Source: JALYXV01 sp963791545 (GTDB lineage: Bacteria > Actinomycetota > Acidimicrobiia > Acidimicrobiales > Palsa-688). From it: a stretch of 64,000 nucleotides of DNA. The stretch spans positions 124,001 to 188,000 of the forward strand of contig CAWBSR010000015.1 in the NCBI GenBank assembly GCA_963791545.1. The letters run 5' to 3'. Positions 1 to 9,093 of the stretch are shown here, piece by piece (the stretch's first letter is position 1; every line of letters begins with the position of its first letter). The notes beneath the pieces are model-generated. The model was not told the origin of the DNA. It ran no database searches and saw only the letters and a program-made list of their open reading frames with translations. The position numbers and the translations under genes are program-made.

Positions 1-1027
1 TGATGGCGTCGAATCCGTAGGTTCCATAGATCCCCGGCGTCAGCGAGTAATCGGTGCCGACGACGACGCTGGTTCCCGCCAGACCGGCCAGGGCCCCGGC
101 GATCACCATCACGATGATGAAGCCCCGCTCGACATTCATGCCCGCCGCCCGTGCCGCCTCGGGGTTGGCGCCGATGGTGCGCAGTTCGAAGCCCAGGGTG
201 CTTCGTTTGATGAGCCACGAGACGCCGACCGCGGCCAGGACGGCGAGGACGAAGCCGAAGTTGACGCGGAGGGCGCTGCCGAACAGGTGGGGGAGGCGGG
301 CCGGGCCGTGCACCACCGGGCTGATGGGGTCGATCCGCTTGGGCCGGCGGAAGGCATGGGTGCCGAGCAGGTAGAGCAGGAGGTACTGGGCGATGTAGTT
401 GAACATGATGGTGACGATCACCTCGTTGGCGCCGGTGCGGGCCCTCAGGAACCCGACCAGCCAGCCGCACACCGCACCCCCGATGACCCCGCCGGCGACG
501 GCGACGACCACATGGATCACCGGCGGCAACTGCCAGGCGAACCCGATATAGCCCGCGACCAGGGCGCCACCGATGAACTGCCCGGTGGCACCGATGTTGA
601 ACAGGCCGCAGCGAAAGGGGAGCATGACCGCGAGACCCGCAAAAATGAGCGGGGTGGCGTTGACCAGGGTCTCCGAGATCGGTTCGAATACCGCGCTCAG
701 AGATCCACCGTGGAAGGCGGCCGACAAGGTGTGGACGTTGATGACCGCCCCCCGGAACATGGCGGTATAGGCGCCGCTGGCGGATTGCCAGGCCGCCGCG
801 AGAGCCGGGCCGGGGGCGGACAAGAAGTGCCCGAACTTGGGCAGCACGGCCGGATCGGTGAACGCGATCAGCAGGCCCCCGAACACGATGGCGGCCACGA
901 ACGCCAAGAAGGTGACAGTTACCGAGTTGCCCTCGACGACAGCGTCCAGCAGGGCCGTCCGCCACTGCGGAGCCGGCCCGGGAGGGACCTCTGAGGCCGG
1001 CGCCGCCGGCTCGGTGGGCGCCGTCAT
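1..1027 (-). CDS. Nucleoside-type ABC transporter permease (partial)
   Basis: Membrane permease of a BMP/nucleoside-type ABC importer (RbsC/YufP-like family). It is cut by the window edge, so only the N-terminal 342 residues are visible. After a Pro/Ala-rich cytoplasmic tail there are several hydrophobic helices, and the family signature region with GLFNIGATGQF and GANEVIVTIMFN is clear. Further on, RTIGANPEAARAAGMN matches the loop that contacts the ATPase. Its ATG overlaps the stop of the ATPase gene by 4 bp (ATGA), so the two are translationally coupled. A second permease probably follows beyond the edge. The substrate is inferred from the adjacent salvage genes. Confidence 0.9.
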   Translation of the reverse strand, partial: MTAPTEPAAPASEVPPGPAPQWRTALLDAVVEGNSVTVTFLAFVAAIVFGGLLIAFTDPAVLPKFGHFLSAPGPALAAAWQSASGAYTAMFRGAVINVHTLSAAFHGGSLSAVFEPISETLVNATPLIFAGLAVMLPFRCGLFNIGATGQFIGGALVAGYIGFAWQLPPVIHVVVAVAGGVIGGAVCGWLVGFLRARTGANEVIVTIMFNYIAQYLLLYLLGTHAFRRPKRIDPISPVVHGPARLPHLFGSALRVNFGFVLAVLAAVGVSWLIKRSTLGFELRTIGANPEAARAAGMNVERGFIIVMVIAGALAGLAGTSVVVGTDYSLTPGIYGTYGFDAI

Positions 1028-2622
1028 GCGGAATCCTCGGGGGCCCCGCCGCCGCGAGCCCCGGCGACTCCGGGATCGCCTGGCGCCCCGCCGCCTCCGG
1101 CCCCGGCAGCCCCGCCGCCTCCGGCCCCGCCGCCCGCCATCAAGAGCCCCAACTCCTCGCGTGTCACGTCCGGGGGGCGGAAGGCGACGATTCGGCCCTC
1201 GTACATGACCGCGATCCGATCCGCGAGGCCCGCAATCTCATCGAGCTCGGTGGACACCAGTAGCACCGCCGTGCCGTGGTTGCGTTCCTCCACGATCCGC
1301 TTGTGGACGAACTCGATCGATCCCACGTCCACCCCCCGCGTCGGCTGGCTGGCGATGAGCAGGACGACGGTGCGGGAGAGCTCCCGCGCCACCACGACCT
1401 TTTGCTGGTTGCCCCCGGACAACGACGACGCCAGCGACTTGGTCGACTCGGCCCGGATGTCGAACGCCTTGATCTGCTCGGCCGCGGCCCGGTCCATCAC
1501 ATCCACCTGCAGCGCCAGGCCCTTCGAGTACGGGGGGAGGTCGTAGCGGTCGAGGGCCAGGTTCTCCGCCACGGTGAACTCGTCGACCAGGCCTTCGGCC
1601 TGGCGGTCCTCGGGCACGTAGCCGACCCCGGCGTGGAGGATCTCCCGGGTGGACTCCCCGGTGAGGTCCCGGCCGTTGAGGGTGAAGCGGCCGCCGACAA
1701 TGGGCCGAAGCCCGACGAGGGCCTCGCACAACTCGGTCTGGCCGTTGCCCTGGACGCCGGCAATGCCAAGGATCTCACCCGCCTTGATGTCGAAGGACAC
1801 GCCTTTCACCGCGGTCTGCCCGAGCCCGTCGGCAACGGTCAGGTTGTCCACTCGAAGCACGTCGTCGCCCAAGGCCGAAGCCGCCTTCTCGGGGGCCAGC
1901 CGCACCGCCCGGCCCACCATCATCGAGGCCAACTCCTCGTCCGACGAGGTGGGGGGGATAGTCCCGATGACCTGGCCCTGGCGGATCACGGTGATGGTGT
2001 CGGCCATTTGCTGGACCTCGGCCAGCTTGTGGGTGATGAACACGATCGAATGGCCCGACTCCTTCAGCGACCGCATCACCGCGAACAGGTCGTCGATCTC
2101 GGCGGGGGTGAGCACCGCGGTCGGCTCGTCGAGGATCAGGAGGGTGGCGTCGCGCAGCAGCGCCTTGATGATCTCGACCCGCTGCTGGACCCCGACCGGG
2201 AGATTCTCGACCAGGGCGTCGGGGTCGACCGCCAGTCCGAACTGCCGGGACACCCGCAGCACGTCCTGGCGGGCCCGGCGCCGGTCCAGCCAGCCGAAGA
2301 GGCGCTTGGTCCGCTCGGCGCCGAGCACCACGTTCTCGGCCACCGTGAACACGGGCACCAGCATGAAGTGCTGGTGGACCATGCCGATGCCGGCTCGGAT
2401 GGCGTCGCTGGGCCGGCCGAAGCTCACCGCCGTCCCGTCGATCAGAATCTCTCCCTCGTCGGGGTGGGTGAGCCCGTAGAGGATATTCATGAGAGTGGAC
2501 TTGCCGGCCCCGTTCTCCCCGAGCAGGGCATGGATCTGCCCGGGTTCGACGGTCAGGTCTATGTGGTCATTGGCCACCAAGGCGCCGTAGCGCTTGGTGA
2601 TACCCCGGAGCTCAAGTTTCAC
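1024..2622 (-). CDS. Nucleoside/sugar ABC transporter ATP-binding protein, double cassette
   Basis: Cytoplasmic ATPase of the importer, 532 residues with two fused ABC domains as in RbsA/YufO. The first cassette has a canonical Walker A (GENGAGKST) and Walker B (LLILDEPTAVL). The second has a degenerate Walker A (GVQGNGQTE), the usual asymmetry of this family, but a good signature (LSGGNQQK). The C-terminal 40 residues are a Gly/Ala-rich tail absent from most homologues. Translation starts at GTG. It lies 30 bp after the lipoprotein gene and overlaps the permease gene by 4 bp, so the three form one operon. Confidence 0.93.
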   Translation of the reverse strand: MKLELRGITKRYGALVANDHIDLTVEPGQIHALLGENGAGKSTLMNILYGLTHPDEGEILIDGTAVSFGRPSDAIRAGIGMVHQHFMLVPVFTVAENVVLGAERTKRLFGWLDRRRARQDVLRVSRQFGLAVDPDALVENLPVGVQQRVEIIKALLRDATLLILDEPTAVLTPAEIDDLFAVMRSLKESGHSIVFITHKLAEVQQMADTITVIRQGQVIGTIPPTSSDEELASMMVGRAVRLAPEKAASALGDDVLRVDNLTVADGLGQTAVKGVSFDIKAGEILGIAGVQGNGQTELCEALVGLRPIVGGRFTLNGRDLTGESTREILHAGVGYVPEDRQAEGLVDEFTVAENLALDRYDLPPYSKGLALQVDVMDRAAAEQIKAFDIRAESTKSLASSLSGGNQQKVVVARELSRTVVLLIASQPTRGVDVGSIEFVHKRIVEERNHGTAVLLVSTELDEIAGLADRIAVMYEGRIVAFRPPDVTREELGLLMAGGGAGGGGAAGAGGGGAPGDPGVAGARGGGAPEDSA

Positions 2623-2652
2623 CGCGGTGCTGCCCGGCCCAGGCTGGGGCGG

Positions 2653-3789
2653 CTAACTGGTCGGCTGGCTGGGCGAGGTGATGGTGATCTTGCCGCTGAT
2701 GATGTCGGCCTTGGCCTGGTCGAGCTCGCCCTTGAGGGCGGCCGGCACCTGAGTGTCGAAGTTGTGGAACGGCGCCAGCCCGGTCCCGTTGTTGGCGAGG
2801 GTGCCGATGTAGTTGCCGCCCTTGAAGCTGTTGTTGGCGCCGTCGATGACGGCCTGCTTCACGGCGACCGCGATGCCCTTCTCCACGCTGGAGAGGAAGA
2901 CGCTGCAGTACTGCGGCGCGCTCACGCAGCCGTCGGTGTCGACCCAAAGCATGTGGACGCCGTTGCCGTTCTGCTGGACGGCGGCCGCCGCCCCGAGGCC
3001 CACGTTGCCGGCGACGGGAAAGATGACATCGGCGCCCGCCTGGATGAAGGTCTGGGTGTCGTTCTTGCCCTTGCTCTGGTCGGTGAAGTCGCCGGTGAAG
3101 GTCCCGTTCTGGGCCTTCTCATCCCAACCGAGCACCTTGACCGACGTGCTGTGCTTGGTGTTGTAGGCAGCCACGCCCTCGGCGAAACCGTCCATATAGA
3201 TGGTCACCGGTGGGATCTTGATGCCACCGAAGGTGGCGACGGTGCCGCTCTTGGACATGCCCGCCGCCAGGTACCCGCCCAGGAATGCCGCCTGAGCGGT
3301 GTTGAAGAGCAGGGCTTTGACGTTGGGGATGACCGGTGTATAGCTGTTGTCCACGATCGCGAAGTTCTGGGTGGGATTGGCTTTGGCGGCCGCCGCGGTG
3401 GCGTCGCCCATCAGGAAGCCGACGGTCACGATGACCCCGCACTTCTGCTGGATGAGGGCGTTGATGTTGGGGACATAGTCGCTCTGGGTCGCCGACTGCA
3501 GGTACTTGGTCGTGATGTTGGGATCGGCGACCTTGGCGTCGGTCAGGCCCTGGTACGAGGAGGCATTAAAGGATCGGTCGTCGATGCCGCCGGTGTCGGT
3601 GACCATGCAGGCGAGGAGGGCGGCAGTCGAAGTAGGCCCGGTGGTGGTCGTGCCCCCGGCAGTCGTCGCCGTTCCCGCCCCGGTGGTCGTGGTGGTCGTG
3701 GTGGAGGCGGTCTTGGAGCAGGCGGCGGCGATGAACAGCATCGCCAGCGCCACTGCGGCGGTTCTGGTCCGAAGGCTCCGACGGGTCAT
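2653..3789 (-). CDS. BMP family nucleoside-binding lipoprotein
   Basis: Substrate-binding lipoprotein of the importer, 378 residues. The first 21 residues form a lipoprotein signal ending at a lipobox cysteine (AAACS), followed by a Thr-rich linker that spans the space to the binding domain. The mature part has the BMP/PnrA hallmarks: MVTDTGGIDDRSFN near its start and GADVIFPVAGNVG in the middle. The ATG was chosen for its signal peptide and the AAGGGGG ribosome site just upstream; a longer open frame exists but adds only low-complexity Arg-rich sequence. Purine nucleosides are the likely ligand, inferred from family and neighbours. Confidence 0.92.
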   Translation of the reverse strand: MTRRSLRTRTAAVALAMLFIAAACSKTASTTTTTTTGAGTATTAGGTTTTGPTSTAALLACMVTDTGGIDDRSFNASSYQGLTDAKVADPNITTKYLQSATQSDYVPNINALIQQKCGVIVTVGFLMGDATAAAAKANPTQNFAIVDNSYTPVIPNVKALLFNTAQAAFLGGYLAAGMSKSGTVATFGGIKIPPVTIYMDGFAEGVAAYNTKHSTSVKVLGWDEKAQNGTFTGDFTDQSKGKNDTQTFIQAGADVIFPVAGNVGLGAAAAVQQNGNGVHMLWVDTDGCVSAPQYCSVFLSSVEKGIAVAVKQAVIDGANNSFKGGNYIGTLANNGTGLAPFHNFDTQVPAALKGELDQAKADIISGKITITSPSQPTS

Positions 3790-3955
3790 GTAGTCCCCCT
3801 TGACTAGGCCGGCGGCAGCCGGTGAAACGACCGTGCCCCCCGGTCCCCGACTCGAGAAGACGCGACGGATAGTACCAAGGCCCCGATCCCGCTGCGCCCG
3901 ATCCTGTCGCGCCTGAGGAGGACCACCCGCTCTCAACAGGGAACGGAGCCGTATC
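3790..3955. promoter_or_regulatory. Divergent promoter region between the BMP lipoprotein gene and add
   Basis: This 166-bp spacer separates two divergent transcription units of the same pathway and must hold both promoters. A TACTAT hexamer (minus strand, 3874-3869) could be the -10 of the importer operon, and a TTGACT lies at 3800-3805 on the plus strand. Neither has a convincing partner box. A GC hairpin (CCGGCGGCAGCCGG) lies near 3809-3822. No known regulator site is recognised. Confidence 0.3.
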
Positions 3956-5083
3956 GTGATGGTCATGAGCGACCGACCGACCCTTGCGACGCTCCAGCGG
4001 GCCCCCAAGGTGCTGTTGCACGATCACCTCGACGGGGGACTGCGGCCCGCAACGGTGGTCGAGCTGGCCGCCGACGAGGGCTATACCGGCCTGCCGACCC
4101 ACGACGCCGGAGAGCTGGCGGGCTGGTTCACCCGCTCCGAGGCCCGCAGCAGCCTCGATCTCTACCTGGGCCGCTTCCAACACACGGTCGCGGTCATGCA
4201 GACCGAGGGGGCGCTGCGCCGGGTCGCCTTCGAGTGCGCCGAGGATCTGGCCGACGACGCGGTGGTGTACGCCGAGGTCCGCTTTGCCCCGGAACTGCAC
4301 TTGGACGCCGGCCTGAGCCTGGACCAGGTGGTGAAGGCAGTCGTCACCGGGATCGCCGAGGGCAGCCGGGGCCGCAACATCACCATCGGCGTTCTCCTCA
4401 CCGCCATGCGCCATGCGGCCCGCTCGACGGAGATTGCCGAGCTGGCGCTGCGGCACCGCGACAACGGGGTGGTCGGGTTCGACATCGCAGGTAGCGAGGC
4501 CGGCTTCCCCCCGAGCCGCCACCTGGACGCCTTCCGCCTTATCGCCCAGGGCAACTTCCACATCACCATCCATGCCGGCGAGGCATTCGGCTTGCCTTCC
4601 ATCTGGGAGGCGGTCCAGTTCTGCGGGGCGGAGCGCCTGGGCCACGGGGTGCGCATCGTCGACGACGTCGAGGTGCGCGCCGATGGCGGGTACGAACTGG
4701 GGCGCCTGGCGTCGTTCATCCGGGACCGGCGGGTGGCGCTCGAGCTGTGCCCCACGTCCAACGTCGACACCGGTGCCGTGCCCTCCATCGCCGAGCACCC
4801 CATCGACCTCCTGAAGCGGCTGCGGTTCCGGGTGACGGTCAACACCGACAACCGCCTGATGAGCGACATCAGCCTCTCCCGGGAGTTCGCGGGGCTAGTC
4901 GACACCTTCGGGTACGGGTGGGACGACGTGGAGTGGATGACGATCAATGCCATGAAGAGCGCCTTCTGGCCGTTCGAGGAACGGCTCAAGATCATCAACG
5001 GGATCATCAAGCCGGGCTTCGCCGCCCTCAAGTGGGACGCCGCCCGGCCGGCCGCGCCGCCACTGGCGGCCGTGCCCACATGA
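3956..5083 (+). CDS. add: Adenosine deaminase
   Basis: Hydrolyses adenosine and deoxyadenosine to inosine and deoxyinosine plus ammonia, in the cytoplasm. The 375-residue TIM-barrel metalloenzyme shows the first zinc ligand pair in HDHLDGG near the N terminus, a FDIAGSEAGFPP segment, the HAGEAFG motif with a metal-binding His and catalytic Glu, GHGVRI, and the late Asp in VNTDNRLMS. GTG 3956 has the best-spaced GGAG; ATG 3959 or 3965 are alternatives. It overlaps deoC by 4 bp and faces the importer genes. Its product feeds the nucleoside phosphorylase encoded downstream. Confidence 0.95.
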   Translation: MMVMSDRPTLATLQRAPKVLLHDHLDGGLRPATVVELAADEGYTGLPTHDAGELAGWFTRSEARSSLDLYLGRFQHTVAVMQTEGALRRVAFECAEDLADDAVVYAEVRFAPELHLDAGLSLDQVVKAVVTGIAEGSRGRNITIGVLLTAMRHAARSTEIAELALRHRDNGVVGFDIAGSEAGFPPSRHLDAFRLIAQGNFHITIHAGEAFGLPSIWEAVQFCGAERLGHGVRIVDDVEVRADGGYELGRLASFIRDRRVALELCPTSNVDTGAVPSIAEHPIDLLKRLRFRVTVNTDNRLMSDISLSREFAGLVDTFGYGWDDVEWMTINAMKSAFWPFEERLKIINGIIKPGFAALKWDAARPAAPPLAAVPT

Positions 5084-6036
5084 CGACCGCCACCCTTCCC
5101 GACGTCACCGCCGGCGAAGGGTCGCTGCGCCGTTTTCTCACTGGCCTCCCCGGGGTGGACGCGGTGGGCGCCGAAGCCCGGGTGGCGATGCTGGCGACGC
5201 GCTCCATCAAGAACGACACCAAACTCCAGGCCCTCGACCTCGCCATCTCCATGGTCGACCTCACCACCCTGGAAGGGGCAGACACCCGGGGCAAGGTGGC
5301 GGCCATGTGCGCCAAGGCCCGCCAACCCGACCCATCGGACCCGACCGCACCCCCGGTGGCGGCGGTCTGTGTCTACCCCGACATGGTTCCGATTGCGGCG
5401 GCCGCCGTCGGTGACAGCCCCGTCAAGGTGGCGTCGGTGGCCACCGCCTTCCCGAGCGGCCGGGCCCGCCTGGCGCTCAAGCTGTCCGAGGTCAGAGACG
5501 CCGTCTCGGCGGGCGCCGATGAGATCGACATGGTGATCGACCGCGGGGCGTTTCTGGCGGGCCGCTACCAGTTGGTACTCGAGGAGATCCAGGCCACCAA
5601 GGCCGCCTGTGGGCCCGCTCATTTGAAGGTCATCCTGGAAACCGGGGAACTGGCCACCTATGACAACGTCCGCCGGGCATCGTGGCTGGCCATGTTGGGC
5701 GGCGCCGATTTCATCAAGACCTCGACGGGAAAAATCGTCCCCGCGGCCACCCTTCCGGTTGCCCTGGTGATGCTGGAAGCGGTCCGGGACTTCGAGGAGG
5801 CCACGGGAGGTCCCCCTTCGGGCCGACAGATCGGCGTCAAGGTGGCGGGCGGCATCCGCACCAGCAAGGACGCCATCCGCTATTTGGTGCTGGTACACGA
5901 AACTGTGGGCGACGACTGGTTGACCCCCGACCGGTTCCGCATTGGCGCGTCCAGCCTGCTCAATGATCTGCTCATGCAGCGGACCAAACAACGCACCGGC
6001 GTTTATGCCGGTCCCGACTATTTCACCCTCGATTGA
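5080..6036 (+). CDS. deoC: Deoxyribose-phosphate aldolase
   Basis: Class I aldolase that splits 2-deoxyribose-5-phosphate into glyceraldehyde-3-phosphate and acetaldehyde. The 318 residues are longer than the E. coli enzyme (about 259) because of an N-terminal extension, as in other actinobacterial and animal DeoC proteins. Conserved segments include GADEIDMVID, the LKVILETGEL strand, GADFIKTSTGK with the Schiff-base Lys, and VKVAGGIRT. The ATG lies inside the stop of add (ATGA), indicating coupling. The acetaldehyde it releases is the likely substrate of the aldehyde dehydrogenase that follows. Confidence 0.95.
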   Translation: MTTATLPDVTAGEGSLRRFLTGLPGVDAVGAEARVAMLATRSIKNDTKLQALDLAISMVDLTTLEGADTRGKVAAMCAKARQPDPSDPTAPPVAAVCVYPDMVPIAAAAVGDSPVKVASVATAFPSGRARLALKLSEVRDAVSAGADEIDMVIDRGAFLAGRYQLVLEEIQATKAACGPAHLKVILETGELATYDNVRRASWLAMLGGADFIKTSTGKIVPAATLPVALVMLEAVRDFEEATGGPPSGRQIGVKVAGGIRTSKDAIRYLVLVHETVGDDWLTPDRFRIGASSLLNDLLMQRTKQRTGVYAGPDYFTLD

Positions 6037-6044
6037 GGTCGGGA

Positions 6045-7478
6045 ATGGACTGGGAATACGCTCCGGCACCGGAATCACGAGCCCTCGTCGATGTCAAGTC
6101 GTCATACGGCCTGTTCATAGACGGTGAGTTCCGCGACCCCCTTGACGGAGGCGCCCTGAAAACCGTCAATCCCGCCTCCGAGGAGGTGCTGGCGGAAGTG
6201 GCGGTGGCCGGCTCGATGGATGTCGACCGGGCCGTCACCGCGGCCCGCCGCGCCCAAACCGATGTCTGGGGACCTATGCGCCCAGCCGAGCGGGCCAAAT
6301 ACCTTTTCCGTATCGCCCGTCTGGTACAGGAGCGCTCCCGGGAACTGGCCGTGTTGGAATCGCTCGACAACGGCAAACCGATCCGGGAATCACGTGATGT
6401 CGATGTGCCACTGGCCGCTGCCCATTTTTTCTATTACGGCGGCTGGGCCGACAAACTTCGCTATGCCGGATTGGGACCCGACCCGAAACCCCTCGGTGTG
6501 GCCGGCCAGGTAATACCGTGGAATTTCCCCCTCCTCATGGCGGCGTGGAAACTTGCCCCGGCCTTGGCGAGCGGCAACACCTGCGTCCTCAAGCCGGCCG
6601 AGACCACGCCGCTCACCGCCTTGCACCTGGCCGAGATCCTGCAGCAGGCCGAGTTGCCCCCTGGCGTGGTGAATATCCTCACTGGCGCCGGCCCGACCGG
6701 CCGGGCCGTCGTGGCCCATCCTGGCGTGGCCAAGGTGGCCTTCACCGGCTCCACCGAGGTGGGCAAGGAGATCCTGCGAATCCTGGCCGGGACCGGTAAG
6801 CGCATGACCCTGGAGTTGGGGGGCAAGGCGGCCAACATCGTCTTCGACGACGCCCCCATCGACCAGGCGGTCGAGGGCATCGTCAACGGGATCTTCTTCA
6901 ATCAGGGCCATGTGTGCTGCGCCGGCAGCCGGCTGCTGCTGCAGGAATCGGTGGCGGACGAGGTGCTGGCCCGGCTGAAGCGCCGCCTGGCCAGGCTGCG
7001 CCTCGGTGACCCCCTGGACAAGAACACCGACGTGGGCGCCATCAACTCGGCCGCCCAGCTGGAGAAGATCACCTCGCTGGCCGCGGCGGGCGAGGCGGAA
7101 GGGGCGCAGCGGTGGTCGCCGGCGTGCATCCTGCCCGAGCGGGGCTACTGGTTCGCCCCGACCCTGTTCACCGGCGTCTCGCAGTCGCATCGCATCGCCC
7201 GCGAGGAGATCTTCGGGCCGGTGCTCTCGGTGCTCACCTTCCGGACCCCGGCCGAGGCGGTCGAGAAGGCCAATAACACCCCCTACGGGCTGTCGGCCGG
7301 CGTGTGGACCGAGAAGGGCAGCCGCATCCTGTGGATGGCGCAGCGGCTGCGGGCCGGGGTGGTGTGGGCCAACACGTTCAACCGGTTCGACCCCGCCAGC
7401 CCCTTCGGCGGCTACCAGGAGTCGGGCTTCGGGCGCGAGGGCGGCCGCCACGGGCTGGAGGGGTACCTTGCGGGTTGA
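6045..7478 (+). CDS. Aldehyde dehydrogenase
   Basis: NAD(P)-dependent aldehyde dehydrogenase of normal length (477 residues). The catalytic Cys lies in NQGHVCCAGSRL and the general-base Glu in LELGGKAANIVF; the nucleotide-binding FTGSTEVGK and the C-terminal PFGGYQESGFGREGG are present. ATG 6045 is preceded by GAGG; a TTG 12 bp upstream inside the deoC stop is also in frame. It begins only 8 bp after deoC and ends overlapping the next ALDH-like gene, so it is part of the deo operon. By context it should oxidise the acetaldehyde made by DeoC to acetate; this role is inferred. Confidence 0.93.
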   Translation: MDWEYAPAPESRALVDVKSSYGLFIDGEFRDPLDGGALKTVNPASEEVLAEVAVAGSMDVDRAVTAARRAQTDVWGPMRPAERAKYLFRIARLVQERSRELAVLESLDNGKPIRESRDVDVPLAAAHFFYYGGWADKLRYAGLGPDPKPLGVAGQVIPWNFPLLMAAWKLAPALASGNTCVLKPAETTPLTALHLAEILQQAELPPGVVNILTGAGPTGRAVVAHPGVAKVAFTGSTEVGKEILRILAGTGKRMTLELGGKAANIVFDDAPIDQAVEGIVNGIFFNQGHVCCAGSRLLLQESVADEVLARLKRRLARLRLGDPLDKNTDVGAINSAAQLEKITSLAAAGEAEGAQRWSPACILPERGYWFAPTLFTGVSQSHRIAREEIFGPVLSVLTFRTPAEAVEKANNTPYGLSAGVWTEKGSRILWMAQRLRAGVVWANTFNRFDPASPFGGYQESGFGREGGRHGLEGYLAG

Positions 7479-8327
7479 CGTCAGGAAGACGTACAAGCTG
7501 TACATCGGCGGTGCGTTCCCCCGGTCGGAATCGGGACGGTCGTACGTGGTGTCCGACGAGGGGGGAAATTCCTCGCCAATGCCGCCTTGGCGTCTCGGAA
7601 GGACGCACGCGATGCGGTAGTGGCAGGGCGTCGTGCCTTTCCGGGGTGGTCAACCATCACCGCCTACAACCGCGGCCAGATCCTGTACCGGGTCGCGGAG
7701 TTGATGGAGGGACGGCGTTCGGAATTCGTCGCCGCGGTGGTTGCCGCCGAGGGTCTCGCTGTGGGAGCGGCGTCTGATGTCGTCGGGGCCGCCATCGACC
7801 GATGGGTCTGGTACGCCGGGTGGACCGACAAGATGGCGGCGGTCCTCGGGGGCAGCAACCCTGTGGCCGGCCCCTACTTCAACTTCTCGGTGCCTGAGCC
7901 GACCGGGGTGGTGGCGGTGATCGCGCCGCAGGAGTCGTCACTGCTGGGCCTGGTGAGCGTGCTGGCCCCGGTCATGGCGACGGGGTGCGCCTCGGTGGTG
8001 GTGGCCAGCGAGGCCCGGCCCCTGGCCGCGATCACCCTGAGCGAGGTGCTGGCCACCTCGGACGTGCCGGGCGGCGTCGTCAACGTGCTGACGGGAAGGG
8101 TGGCGGAGCTGGCGCCGGTGCTGGCGGCCCACATGGACGTCAACGCCATCGACCTCACCGGCGCCGAGCCCGACTTCGCGGCGTCGCTGCGACGGGCGGC
8201 TGCGGACAACGTGAAGCGGGTGTTCATACCGGCGGTGGAGTCGCTCGATTGGGCCGCCGACCCGGGATTGGCCCGTATCCGGGCCTTTGTCGAGACCAAG
8301 ACGGTCTGGCACCCCATGGGGGTCTGA
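7468..8327 (+). CDS. Short ALDH-like protein without catalytic Cys, frameshifted
   Basis: An ALDH-superfamily protein of about 286 residues that has only the nucleotide-binding half: a YKLYIGG start, a VPEPTGVVAVIAP core, and an early end at KTVWHPMGV. The catalytic Cys half is absent, and the FTGS motif is replaced by IDLTGA, so it cannot be a standard dehydrogenase; a structural or regulatory partner of the preceding ALDH is possible. The frame breaks in the G run at 7560-7565: the first part stops at 7619, while the second continues as GKFLANAALASRKDA to 8327. One extra G would restore one frame from TTG 7468 to the end. This is a real mutation or a homopolymer sequencing error. Confidence 0.75.
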
Positions 8328-8376
8328 ACGGGCAGGGGCCCCGCCCGGGCGGGGACCAACGAGTACCGTCGGCGGC

Positions 8377-9000
8377 GTGAAGACGACCGTCGTCGACCAC
8401 CCGCTGGCGGCGCAGCTGTTGACCCGGCTGCGGGATCGGAACAGCGATCGGGCGGTCTTCCGCCAGGCAGTGGAAGAACTGAGCGTGATGCTGCTGTTCG
8501 AGGCCACCCGGGAGTTGGTGAGCGAAGCGGTGCCGGTCGAGACGCCTATGGGACCCACGGTGGGTACCCGGGTGGTCGACCCACCCCTCGTGGTGCCCAT
8601 CCTTCGGGCCGGGCTGGGGATGCTGGGGGCGGTGCTGCGCCTCCTGCCCGGGACCGACACCGGGTTCATCGGCGTGGCCCGCAACGAGAGCAGCTTCCAG
8701 CCCGAGCCCTACATGAATGCCGTGCCCGAACACCTGAACCGACGCAACGTGCTGGTCCTCGACCCGATGCTGGCGACGGGCGGCTCGCTGGAACATGCCT
8801 GCCGGATTCTGGCCGACCGGGGGGCCGGCCACATCACCGCCGTCGTCCTGCTGGCCGCCCCGGAGGGTCTGGAGCGGTTGGCCAACTCGGGGCTCGACCT
8901 CGAGGTGTGGACGGCCGCCATCGATGAGCGATTGAACGAGCAGGCCTACATCGTCCCCGGCTTGGGCGACGCCGGCGACCGCCTGTTCGGCACCGCGTAA
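8377..9000 (+). CDS. upp: Uracil phosphoribosyltransferase
   Basis: Pyrimidine salvage enzyme that converts uracil and PRPP to UMP. The 207-residue length matches the family. The PRPP-binding loop VLDPMLATGGS is intact, as are VVPILRAGLGML and the C-terminal uracil-binding AYIVPGLGDAGDRLFG. It starts at GTG 8377 by alignment with the family N terminus. It lies 49 bp after the ALDH pair and is convergent with the mutase gene. upp beside pmmB and punA is also seen in Mycobacterium, supporting a dedicated nucleoside salvage locus. Confidence 0.95.
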   Translation: MKTTVVDHPLAAQLLTRLRDRNSDRAVFRQAVEELSVMLLFEATRELVSEAVPVETPMGPTVGTRVVDPPLVVPILRAGLGMLGAVLRLLPGTDTGFIGVARNESSFQPEPYMNAVPEHLNRRNVLVLDPMLATGGSLEHACRILADRGAGHITAVVLLAAPEGLERLANSGLDLEVWTAAIDERLNEQAYIVPGLGDAGDRLFGTA

Positions 9001-9093
9001 CTACCTGTCGGGTGATGGTGTGGGGCCGGTGGGCTCCTCGCGTGCCATGGCCTGACTTTGGATTCCTGGTCGGGGCGGCGGGAAGGAAACCGC

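Noticed and set aside
1024..1140. Gly/Ala-rich repeats at the end of the ATPase gene as a separate element
   Set aside because: They are in frame and end at the normal stop; simple low-complexity tail.
1276..3807. 843-residue plus-strand open frame opposite the importer genes
   Set aside because: It is antisense to the ATPase and lipoprotein genes, both with full motifs.
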